64,000 nucleotides of DNA, from contig NW_026999469.1 in NCBI RefSeq assembly GCF_037126465.1, forward strand, positions 1 through 64,000. The letters run 5' to 3'. The notes below the pieces were generated by a model, which was not told the origin of the DNA, ran no database searches, and saw only the letters and a program-made list of their open reading frames with translations. The stretch is from Ornithodoros turicata. Its lineage: Eukaryota; Arthropoda; Arachnida; Ixodida; Argasidae. Both the position numbers and the translations under genes were made by a program. Below, piece after piece: positions 1 to 9,784 of this stretch (positions are counted from its first letter, which is position 1; each line of letters opens with the position of its first letter).

Positions 1-1
1 G

Positions 2-835
2 ATGGCTCGAGGATTTGTGTACGGGAAGCATAAGCGGAAGAAGAGGTTCATGGCGGATTTGGGTCGTATAGGTATTCGTGTTCGACGGTCTGGAGATTCA
101 TTTGTTGAAGGTTCCAATGAATTATGTAATGTTGGATGTTTGAGTGAAAGTCCTCCTGATACTAGCACGTGTTCCGCTTCGACGAGTTCGGATCTCGTAT
201 CTAGTCAGACTCCATCCATTGATGCTGACGATATAACGCTTCCAGCTGTTGTTTCTGATTCGGCCCCTCCTGTTGATGTTGGCGATCAGACTCAAACTGG
301 TAACTTCGTGCTTGACGGGCGACGTATTGTCGAGACTGAGCATTTCTTTTCATCTTTGCAAGCTTTGTCTGTACATAGTCCCTTTGGTTGTGGCCTGGGT
401 GATATGTACGTCATATCGGAACAACGGTGACGTCTCTGTAGTTTTTTCTGATTGAAGTGTAAGATGTGTCTCAGGGAAGATGTTGTCTCGACGGAGAAAT
501 CACCTGGACAGCATGTCCAACAGCGCCTAGACGTGAATTCGGCAGCTGTAAACGGAATTGTGCCCATAGGTTCTGGTTCCTCTGGTCTTTCTGAGTCTGT
601 TGGTTCTCTCGATATACCCTGTATGGCTTGTGGCATGTACACTGTGTATCAGAAGAGCGTTGCGAAGGCAATCGACAAAACCGCTTGGGAAGAAATGAGA
701 AAAGCAGGTCTTGAGGAAGCTCGTTTAGCTATCGTGAACCTGTGGACGCCCATAGTTCACAGCGCCCAGCCGATCAGTTCACTAGTTCCAGGCAATTTGC
801 ATCCTACTCCCCGCCCTTGGAAAATATACAGATGA
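2..835 (+). pseudogene. Mutator-like transposase, N-terminal fragment with two stops
   Basis: Two stretches in the same reading frame (2-430 and 452-835) are separated only by TGA codons at 428-430 and 449-451. Read through, the protein starts with a basic stretch (KHKRKKRF), has a Ser/Thr-rich region, then a block ending in RCxxCKMC-like residues (CKMC near 458-469) and the segment IPCMACGMYTVYQKSV followed by WEEMRKAGLEEARLAI. From memory of the family this order is the N-terminal part of arthropod Mutator-like (MULE) transposases, just ahead of the first catalytic Asp. Homology seems to stop near 735; the last 33 residues look unrelated or intronic. A poly(A)-like AATAAA lies at about 885. 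The missing remainder resembles the minus-strand gene at 31517-33845. The stops suggest a dead copy. The window edge may cut it. Confidence 0.5.
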
Positions 836-1800
836 CCCCCATGGACGACAGCTGCTATGCACATGTATACTTGTCTGTTTCCTACAATAAACCATAAGTT
901 GTACTGTATATGTGTTGCTGAACTTTCTCGGTGGCTGCGGGGGTTAGAGTACATAACATTGTGTTAGTATAGTGGTTTGATATTCATTGTTGCATGAGAG
1001 GGAGAATACAGTGTGCTGCAAATAGTCGCACTTTGCTACTCCGGAAATGAGGGTTCGCAGGTTATAATAGGCCGTACAGACTCACCAATTTCCACATAAT
1101 TACGAGCACACGCACAAAGCCACAAGTTTTTTCACGTAAAGTCAGAGATGACAGAACTGCAGATAGCAATCAGTATTTCAGATCTAACGCTGCAATCCGT
1201 TAGTTTACATGCGTGTATTACAATGTCGAAAGCAATGCTGAAGGCACATATATTCCACCACCATATTCTCTCTCTTTATGTGTGTGTGTCAAAGTTCATT
1301 TCCTTACTCACGATAAACAACAAATAAGAAACCACTCCAAGTTACTCTCGGAAGAAAAAGTCAGTGGGGAAAAGGCCCCTGAAGTAAACGCCGCACGAAA
1401 CCTAGCGATCGGCACGAATGTCAAACGCGTGCATTATGCAAGATATTCGGAATCTAACCTCAGTATCTTAGTTGTATGTAGCGCAACAATGTGATGTATC
1501 ACTTGTGAGAAATCATAATCAATAAGCATTTTCCAATGCCTGATACGCCTAAGCTTGCTGTTAACTATTCTTTTATTACTGTATATTTTTTTTACTGTTT
1601 GTTACAATTTTCGACTTATCCCCTTATTTTTAGCCACGGGTTGAATTGTCCAACGAGCAACCGTCCGCACCCCCACTGACGATCCCACTTTCTTTTACGA
1701 TTCACACTTCTGGATTAGAAATGAATCTTCCAACTTGGGAACGTGTTACTATACACAATATGGTACAAAATTTGAATTATGTCTTTCGTTTTTGCACGAA
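836..1800. other. Non-coding interval, nothing recognised
   Basis: No convincing coding region or repeat structure was found. Small ORFs here have no recognisable motifs. Confidence 0.4.
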
Positions 1801-1912
1801 CTGTTAGCTTCCGAATGAGGGACAAACACACAAAGCCCTGGATCGATAATCCAGAAAATGTGGGTTCGGGTCCTACAGGTGGCTAACCTTTTCAGTGACT
1901 CCCTTCTCTCAA
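1801..1912 (+). mobile_element. Degenerate tRNA-derived SINE (Ruka-like)
   Basis: The stretch AATCCAGAAAATGTGGGTTC, a B-box-like GGTTCGGGTCC, and the tail GGCTAACCTTTTCAGTGACT match the better copy at 42326-42507 (on the other strand). The A-box half is badly eroded. It resembles the tRNA-derived Ruka SINE known from ixodid ticks; that family name is from memory, not from a search. Confidence 0.6.
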
Positions 1913-3480
1913 AGGTTAGCCTGCGCTACGGCGGCTTGCTATTCCTGGCAAAGAAACAATGAAAAAGGAAGGAAGAAACAAATAAAAAGAAGAAAAAGGA
2001 AATAAAACAAACACAGAAGGAAAATAAACACGAAATTGGTCACGGTTCACCCAGAATGCCACAGACTCGCACGAACTGAACTAGTGCCTTTGTTACTTCA
2101 CTATGTTGTGAAGAGGCTAGCAACGTAGCTGGCGCATAGCAAGACCGACGGGAACCATTCACATCTCCAGTATTTTATCCATTATGCAGCCTCGAGGATC
2201 GTGGGCCACGTGCATGCTCGTACTACTACACACGATACGCCTACGCTACTCATAAGAATGATAGGCAGATGATACTCATAAGAAATAGCCAGATAACATT
2301 TATTTACTGTAGTTTATTTTTCAACGGGGACTTCGATCACGTTATTTTGAGACACGGCCAATTTTTCGATACCGGTTCCTTGGATTTTCCATCTTTCGAC
2401 AATCCTTGCTAGGTGCACGTTGGTGACCCAAAACCTGTACCCGTCTGTCTTTGCACGGCGAACAAGGGGAGGCCTTCTGAGGAAGATAAGGAAAAGCTCC
2501 GGGTCACTGGGGATTCTCCGCTGATCTAGTGTCTACGCTGAACGAAAGGTCTGATGTAATGTGAAGTACCTGTGAAAACCAAGGAGTGTCTAAAAATATA
2601 GTACTGAAGTTTCCGGGTAATAATCACCGCAATTATGAGACGGAAATCGTGCTCCGAGACCTCGTCGTGCGTCAAGTTCCTTTGATTTATCTTGTTCATT
2701 ATACATAAAGATGGAGTTCAAGGAGTTATTCCGAAATCCTAAGCTGTTTGGAGAAGGCGTTTGATCGAAGACCGCTTGGTCGCAAGCTGTTCGATCGAAA
2801 GCCGGTTGATCGACGCCGTTTGTTTGAAAGACGTATTTGAAGCTCGCAGCGTGTCCTTAGCACCTCTTTTTCTGCAACTTTTGAGTCGAACATATGGAGC
2901 ATGAGGCAATCAGTGTCCTCTCCTTCTTTGTTTGTTTGTTTCTTGCTTTTTTTTTTCAGCTAAAGAGGGGAGCCCACTGGTTATTTGCAGCCCTTTGTCA
3001 CTCACGAACAGCACAGCCTTCTGGCTTTTTACTCTCTCCATCCGAAAAAAAATAAAATCGAACAAAATTGAATTGAATTGAATAGAACAATGCGGAAGTA
3101 TCCCGCGTAGCAGTAGGAGAAATACCGAAGAAAATGTCTTCAAGTTGGGAGCATCCAATTGTCTGTGCTAGATTTTGCAGACCTGCATTGTAAGCATATC
3201 GTGTAAGCGTATCGTGTAAGCATTGTAAGCGCTGTGTGTAGGCAATGTTTATCGCCTAATTTACAGCCGCTGGTAGATCCAGTTGAGAGCCTCCGAGATA
3301 CCGGCATCCGTACTATCCGATCACACTTGTACGTCGGCATACACTAAGTATGCACTAGTAAAACAATACGAAGAGCAACTAAAAATTCCATAATCAGTCA
3401 GTACCGGTGCAGGTAACTTGTGAAAGCAATAACTGTAGCATAAATATATAACAACAAAATAAAAATGAAGTACTCATATA
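1913..3480. other. Non-coding interval
   Basis: No gene recognised. At 2755-2840 there is a short imperfect series of GATCGAA/GTTTGATCGAAG-type words (repeated GTTTGATCGAAGACCG-like units), and at 3060-3085 an AATTGAATTGAATTGAATAG micro-repeat. Confidence 0.35.
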
Positions 3481-3494
3481 ACAATAGGAGACAA

Positions 3495-3580
3495 GCAAAA
3501 AGACGTGAACGTCTCGAATCAAACTGCGGACCTTTCGTGGCAAAGTCCGACACTTTACCTGTAGAGAAACAGCGCAGAGG
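3495..3580 (-). mobile_element. tRNA-like SINE fragment
   Basis: Read on the minus strand, the interval contains GTCGGACTTTGCCACGAAAG followed by a B-box-like AGTTTGATTCGAG, the order expected for an anticodon arm and T arm of a tRNA head. There is no intact cloverleaf, so a SINE remnant is more likely than a functional tRNA gene. Confidence 0.4.
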
Positions 3581-3599
3581 GCGCGGGCCGCCTTATACT

Positions 3600-4350
3600 C
3601 GAGAGGTCAACTATACACAATGGGGATTATTTCGGGAGTCGGAGGCGAACGGCATGATAAGGACGGCGAGTGTGGCGCCATCTAGAATCGGGAAAATCGT
3701 GAATCGGAGTTGCTCCCCGACTGGTATGGCCTCTTAAGGAGAGGTTGAAGAAGGGTAGCGAAGTTCGTTTGTGTCCTGGGTTCACCCACAGCGGTAGCAA
3801 TATCAGTGAATGCGCAAAACCCTTCACAAATGCTCTAGATCTTGTAGCCAAAACGTGCAGTTGTCAGTTACACTTTGCATACAAGACCTCAAGCTGCACA
3901 TGAGGTAGAAACTCACTGGAGAATTCCATGTCTGTCTGCCTTATCTGACATTGAAAAATCACGATCATTGTTTTTTTGACATCAAATGTTTTCCGGAGTG
4001 CTAGTGATTATGGCTTCTGATCCATACTTGAAGGCCAGCTGTGCAAGCTGAATGACTTTGCTTTTGTTGTGCCGTCTTCTTGGATGGCATAAACAAAAGT
4101 CACTCATTATATATATCATTTAATTATCAATGATGAGTTTGAGGTCTGTAAATAGTTCTATGCGTACTATATATACATGCACATTATGCTTTGTAATTCG
4201 TTGAAGTGAATTTAAGAAAATCTAGACCTGAGAGTACCTTGAAAGTTTTTAGTATTGATTGCTATCAGTGTTGCGGATTTGAATCCACGAATTTGATTTA
4301 AATCCGGATTTAAATCCACCGGAGGGCTGGCGGATTTGATTTGCGATTTG
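3600..4350. other. Non-coding interval
   Basis: Nothing recognised apart from AT-rich stretches around 4100-4200. Confidence 0.3.
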
Positions 4351-4374
4351 ATTTGCGCAAAAAAATATGGGCAG

Positions 4375-4512
4375 GATTTGGATTTGGATTGAATCGCATT
4401 TTCCACTAATGATTTGGATTTGGATTCAATCGCATATTGCAGGTATGATTTGGATTTAGATTCAATCGCATTTTCCACGAACGATTTGGATTTGGATTGA
4501 ATCGCCTCCTTT
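4375..4512 (-). repeat. Minisatellite of GATTTGGATTTGGATT-type units
   Basis: At least three tandem units share GATTTGGATTTGGATT followed by (G/C)AATCGCATTTTCCA(C) and a short spacer, with a period near 66-70 bp and internal 6-bp GGATTT iterations. A less regular GATTTGATTTGCGATTTG series continues to the left (4265-4375). The minus-strand ORF of 109 residues across it, with repeated SKSKS words, is a product of the repeat rather than a gene. Confidence 0.75.
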
Positions 4513-4956
4513 TCAGCGGGTTTGCGCGTGCATTTCGCCATGCTCCCTCACGAGATGCATTAACTTGAAATTGAGCAAGGCGCCGTTTCGCATTCTACGC
4601 GAATTGATGTGACCTTGTCTGAAGCCTGCACACGTACTAGCTGCGTCCTCTCCCCAGAGCGACAGGAGTAGCCGTTTTGTTCCAATCAGTTCCCCTCACC
4701 GCACCGAGGGAACACCAGGTGCAGTTCTTTGAACGCAGTTAACGTTATTCTGTCGAGTGGACGGCGCCTTTCCCGTGGACCTCTAGCTGATTCTTCAAGC
4801 ACGACCCATTTCAAGCTTGCCAAATCATGTCGCAAAATCCTTGGTGTTCGCCATCATATTGAACGCATATCGGTACACGCATTCACGTCAAAACAAGGTA
4901 ACAAAGTAAACAAAGTAACAAAACAAAGTAAAAACGAACAGTAAATACATGGTGAA

Positions 4957-5046
4957 AGATGAAAGTCACTCAAAAAGGTTATCCAGAAGATGTGGGTTCG
5001 AGTCCTAGAGCTGCTAACCCTTTCAGTGATTTTCATCTTTCATCGT
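4957..5046 (+). mobile_element. 3' half of a Ruka-like SINE with inverted tail
   Basis: ATCCAGAAGATGTGGGTTCG, the B box GGTTCGAGTCC and the tail CTAACCCTTTCAGTGATTTT are the 3' half of the same SINE as at 42326-42507. Immediately 5', bases 4957-4980 (GAAAGATGAAAGTCACTCAA) are the reverse complement of that tail, so the fragment is bounded by an inverted copy of its own 3' end and could fold back. Confidence 0.7.
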
Positions 5047-5049
5047 TAA

Positions 5050-6340
5050 TTTCTTAGGCAACTTGAGGCCTTGTATGTGATTGTCCTTTTTATGTTGTTC
5101 CAGCCCCAGGACATCAGTTCTCTCATGTTCAATAAATACATCACATCCTATCATTTTGTGATTTCGGGAAGGCAAGCCTTTCCTACTTCCACGGACAACC
5201 ATGGCAAGATGTGCCACTCTTCCTCGCATACCTTTTTTTTTCCCTTGATTACAACAGTCTGTACTGCGCGAGGAAAATTTTTACAAAGCCCCGAAACGTC
5301 ATCATTAAAGTAGACCCATGGGCTACATGTTTAGTATAAGTATTCGTAACATGTCCCACGATTTATTAACGATCCATTTAATTGTGACCCCCAGGGTATA
5401 GTAACCAACGACCTGTCGTCTTTTGAGTACTGATGGTAGAAATCGACGCAGGCGTGTGTTTTTGGGCGTAGCTAAGCCTAGGCCCGCGATAGGAATTCCT
5501 TCACTCAGGCTTGTTCGCACGGTGCTAAACGACAAAGAGGTTTCTGACCCAAAATCCGCTTCTGGGAAGGTGTACCATACCTACCAACTCCACACTGTTT
5601 ATGCCCCGTGAAGCCCGAGTCAACACCAACAAGATACGTTAATGTGGAGATGGGGGTTGTGCACTGCCCCTCCCAGAGTGCCAGTCATCTACGATTCAAT
5701 GCATTTTTATCAGTATCACTTTTTCTATTTTAGTGTAACACAAAAATTTAAGGGCACTTAACGAATTACGTATTGGCAATGCAACAGAAAGTGCAGCTGA
5801 TTTTTGATAAAGTTTTACTATTTTCTTTCTGGATGCCTTCAACTCAACTCCCATCATTCATTCATTGCATGTATTTTTGTTGGGCTTCCCTTTGCGCCCA
5901 CAACGACTCACAACAAGCATAAGAAAGACCTCCAGTTTGCATTCTGAAAGTTTTTTTTTTCTTTTTGTGAGTTTAGAAGGGAGTGTGAAGAGCACATTCC
6001 CGTAACTGAGGAGGAATACTTGCACCTATTCAGTGGTTCATGTGAATGCACTCTTAGTGACAATCTCCAGTGGATTGTTCTTGTAAACTGAATCCATTAC
6101 TTGCCAGTGCACTTGTCTGCTGGACTGCTTGTATGCACTGTTGCTACAGTTAGCCAACAATCTGTATCTCTGGCTTCAGTGTAATGTGTGCTCGTCAAGC
6201 GCTAGCATAATACTCTCTGTTGTACAGAGCACTTTTGTACAGGAAAATGGCACTGCACAAGGAAATAGCAAAGGCATGCTGTGGGCTTTTCTTTTTTTAT
6301 TTCGCTCTGTTTTTGCCTTCGCCCATAGCTCAACACTTCA
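5050..6340. other. Non-coding interval
   Basis: No gene or element recognised. Short ORFs lack motifs and overlap each other on both strands. Confidence 0.35.
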
Positions 6341-7700
6341 GGCCTCGAAACTCATGACAATCATCTGATAAGGTGTGAGTACAGGCGCGGCTGCGAACTG
6401 ACGTGAATGTCGACATGGCATATCAGTGAGTTCGGCCATGTAGCATAGTACTGCACTCGTCAGATAGCATCACATCTGCTGATTTCACAAGTTTGATGTT
6501 AACTGTTGAGTGCATTAATATGTGGCATGGTTGAGCTCACCGATGCGCTATCCCTTGTCGCACATATTGTGGCCTCCACGTTGCAGCAATGTTGCGAATG
6601 TTGTCCAATGTGGGGCAACGTTTATCAACATTTTGCAACGTCCTTGCAACATTATCAAAAGTGGATCAACGTTACTTGACATTCAGCAATGTTCTTGCAA
6701 CATGGAAGGTCAACGTTTGAGCAACGTTGCGGGCCGAACGTTCCTGCAGCATTGTCAGAAGTGGACCAACGTTACTTGACATTCACCAATGTTCATGCAA
6801 CATTGCGTAGCAACGTTGGAGGAACGTTGTGGCTCTACGTTTTCTGAACGTTGTGTATTGACTTTCCAGCAACATTACACCGCGTAACACGCTTACCCAC
6901 AGAGGAAACCTACCGGTTTTACAGCTCCAAAAAGTAGATAATCACATTACAGAAGAAAGCTTAAATGAAAAACACAATATATGACAGGGAGGGATGCCAA
7001 AAATGTTGTTGAGTACACTTGACTCCTGCAGATGCAAGGATTAACTTCAAGGACGCATCCTGGTCACCGTTGCCAACGTTGTACGCACTGTTACACTTAA
7101 TAAGCATATGCCCGAACACTTCATATTTTAGTACATCATCCTGTTCGTAAATAGAGGCTGCTTGATGACAGTATCTCTATATCCAAACGGGATATCCAAG
7201 CGGTCTCCCCTAGCCCCACCTGAGTAAGTGAAGCGGGGATTTGCGGAGCTCAAGTCGGCCGCCAGTGGCGTGCAAGTGTTTGCACTCAGTATGCATCTGT
7301 GATTCGACGCAAAAAAGAAAAGAAATAAATAGCGCACAAATACCTCCACCAACCTCTCGCCAATATTACCTAAATGTTGTCAAAACGTTGCCCTTATGTA
7401 GAATATTGCAGCAAAGTTGGAACAATGTTGAAAACATGCTGTCATTATGTGGCAGTATCATTGCAGCAACCTTGCAAAGCTACTTCTTAACATTGTAGCG
7501 ATGTTGGAGCAATGTTCGCATGTAACGTTACTGGGATGTGGCTTCAAAAGGACATTAGCTACGTTTTGACAACGTTTGGGGGGCAACATTGCAACAATGT
7601 TCCAGCAACATTTTGTGTTACTAGGGATGTCGACCTTCACGCGAGTACGTAGCTGCAACTGAACTAGCCTTATCAGATGATCGTCATGAGTTTCGAGGCC
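6341..7700. mobile_element. Non-autonomous DNA element with ~75 bp TIRs and GCAACGTT-rich core
   Basis: Bases 6341-6416 and 7626-7700 are inverted repeats of each other: both arms contain CCTCGAAACTCATGAC, ATCATCTGATAAGG and GTCGACAT in the same order. Between them, 6580-6890 and 7360-7620 are packed with the palindromic words AACGTT, GCAACATT, CAACGTTGC and AATGTTGC in both orientations. No transposase ORF is present, so this looks like a MITE-like DNA transposon of 1.36 kb. No clear target-site duplication was found, so exact ends and superfamily remain open. Confidence 0.75.
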
Positions 7701-8733
7701 CGAAATACAGAGCGATGTCCACACCACTGGAAAGCCACAGAGCTACACCTTTCCATAATTATTCCACAAATCCTGGCCAGCCACATACACGTGCTGTGCC
7801 ACATCAGGAAGTGGCCACCACAATTTTATATGTCTTCATGTATGTAAAATGTTATTTTATGATTGCACTGTTGGACAGGCAACAACTTTTTTTTGCACCA
7901 GTTGAAGCTGGGCGTTTTTTGTAGAACAAAGTCTATGTAGTGTGTGTTATTTCTAACTTGTTTTGAGTACAGTTTTTGCTGCAGTGTGTCGAAGAGGGTG
8001 GACGAACTGAAGTTACGTTACTCAAATGTCAGCTGAACATAATGTCGAAGTGACAAATATTTGCTTTTGTGCTTACTGTGATTACTATCTAGTCAATGTT
8101 GTTGAGTATATTACTATTGTACCATATATATGCTGCCAAAAATGTCTTTCACTGGCGATATGATGTAGAATTTATTCAGCTTTTCTTCTTAATAACGACC
8201 AAGTAAAAACAAGCTACACAGGGTGTACTTTCAGCTTGACAGAGCTGCTTTTGCCTCCAGTACTTCCAGGTCATCAGGGAACACTTCACTGCAATATTTT
8301 AAATGTTACCAGGAGTTAAAGAAACATGAGTTGTGATACTAGCTTTTGGTAAGGGATTGTACCAATGTCTAGTCAAGTGCTGTGCAAACAGAGTGCATAT
8401 GCTGGTTGCTTTGCTTTATTTTAAATCAAGCTCTAACAAAAAGCGCTTGTGTGAGGTATTGCATGTTACTTTTACACACAGCATTTCTGAAACTACAGAC
8501 ACACACACAGAAGAGCTTTTAGGTGTGGTCTAAGTAAAGGCTAATGAAGGCATAATCCTAGACATTATGGATAATTAAGGGCTAGTACAGGGGTGGGAGC
8601 CGCCTCAGTCTGGTATATAAAAGGTCTAAAGTTGGGCGAGGGGTAGACGTTGGATGTCTAATTTGAGTATGAAGAATTTATGTAGCGTAACCTTAACTAT
8701 TCTAGAGGAAGGCTAGAGGAGCTCCCCTAGACA
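7701..8733. other. Non-coding interval
   Basis: No gene recognised. 8560-8730 holds GTCTAA/GTAGAC words that recur in rough inverted form at 9710-9770, on the far side of the TTAA element, suggesting that element landed inside an older diverged repeat. Confidence 0.35.
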
Positions 8734-9705
8734 TTAAAGGGGCCGTAAACAGGTACAAAAGGTGCGCATTTCTTTATGTTATATTATTGAAACATAGGCA
8801 GTGAAAACTCCTTGCAATTACTAACGCTCAAAAACAAAAGGCGCTTGCATACGGATGAAATATTCACTGCACTCTTTCGCATTTTAGCTCCGCCCCGCGC
8901 TCTAACTTTACGTCATTTTGTCGTAGCGCTTTCCTCACCAATTACGGTCGAGTGTTCCACATATGATTTTATTCCAAATGCGGAATTGGACTAGATGAAC
9001 GCGAATGCTCTTCTATTCAAAATCTAAACAGTTACAGGCCTGAAATTGAAAAAGAAATGCGTTTAATTTAGGTATCATACGCGCACTACCTTTTCTGGGC
9101 AGTAGCACGCAGTTGCACGCAATAGCACGCCGGAACTACAGTTCCGGAATCTTAGGTAGGTGCGCGATGGAACATCTTCGTCATCTAGGAATGGTTCACT
9201 TTGGTTTTGAGCCACGCGGCATCGCGTCACCAGCTGGCGTGGTACAGTGGATAGCGTGCTGGCTATGTCACGTGGTGACTGGGAGGAACCCGGGTTCGAA
9301 TCGCGTCATGTGATAGCAGCCCAACTGTTGATCTTTGCGCCGCCCGGAGATACTGAAGATGTCATGACGCTGAATTTCGCAACCACGGAGCGCAAAACGT
9401 CGTTTCACACAAACCAACTGAGCGCTCCGACTCACAGCTCATAACGAAGTATGTTTATTGGCTGGTAATTTGAAACGTCATTTGCGCAGCTCGGCCCCTC
9501 GATTGGACGGCAATACGCTACGTAGCCATGTGACGTATGTGGGGTGGAGAGAGGCTCGCTAGTTACTCGTCTTTGAAAGCAGTTATATGGGTCAATGAGC
9601 TGGCACGAGCCGAACGAAATGTATATTTGGGTATTATGATCTGCGTTCTTTCATGGAGTATTATTATTTCAGAAATGTTTGTTGGCCTGTTTACGGCCCC
9701 TTTAA
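8734..9705. mobile_element. 972 bp element with perfect 20 bp TIRs bordered by TTAA
   Basis: The left end TTAAAGGGGCCGTAAACAGG (8734-8753) is exactly complementary to the right end at 9686-9705. Each end starts with TTAA, which would fit a TTAA target duplication (as in piggyBac-type elements) with a 16 bp TIR beginning AGGGGCC. No transposase is encoded. A tRNA-like SINE lies inside. The superfamily is not certain because TTAA could belong to the TIR itself. Confidence 0.75.
9236..9310 (+). mobile_element. tRNA-like SINE head inside the TTAA element
   Basis: GGCGTGGTACAGTGGATAGC resembles an A box and GGGTTCGAATC at 9292-9302 is a near-perfect B box, spaced as in a tRNA. The sequence between does not make a standard cloverleaf, so a tRNA-derived SINE is preferred over a tRNA gene. 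Confidence 0.55.
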
Positions 9706-9784
9706 GGCTATTGAGAGACATCTACTAGACCTGCCAGTCGTCCAAATTTAGACGGCGATTAGACATTTATTATCCCACCTTTGG

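Noticed and set aside
4212..4541. 109-residue SKSKS-repeat protein
   Set aside because: It is the translation of the GATTTGG minisatellite; no start context or homology.
9236..9310. A functional tRNA gene (good B box)
   Set aside because: The arms do not form a cloverleaf and the sequence sits inside a transposable element; a SINE is more likely.
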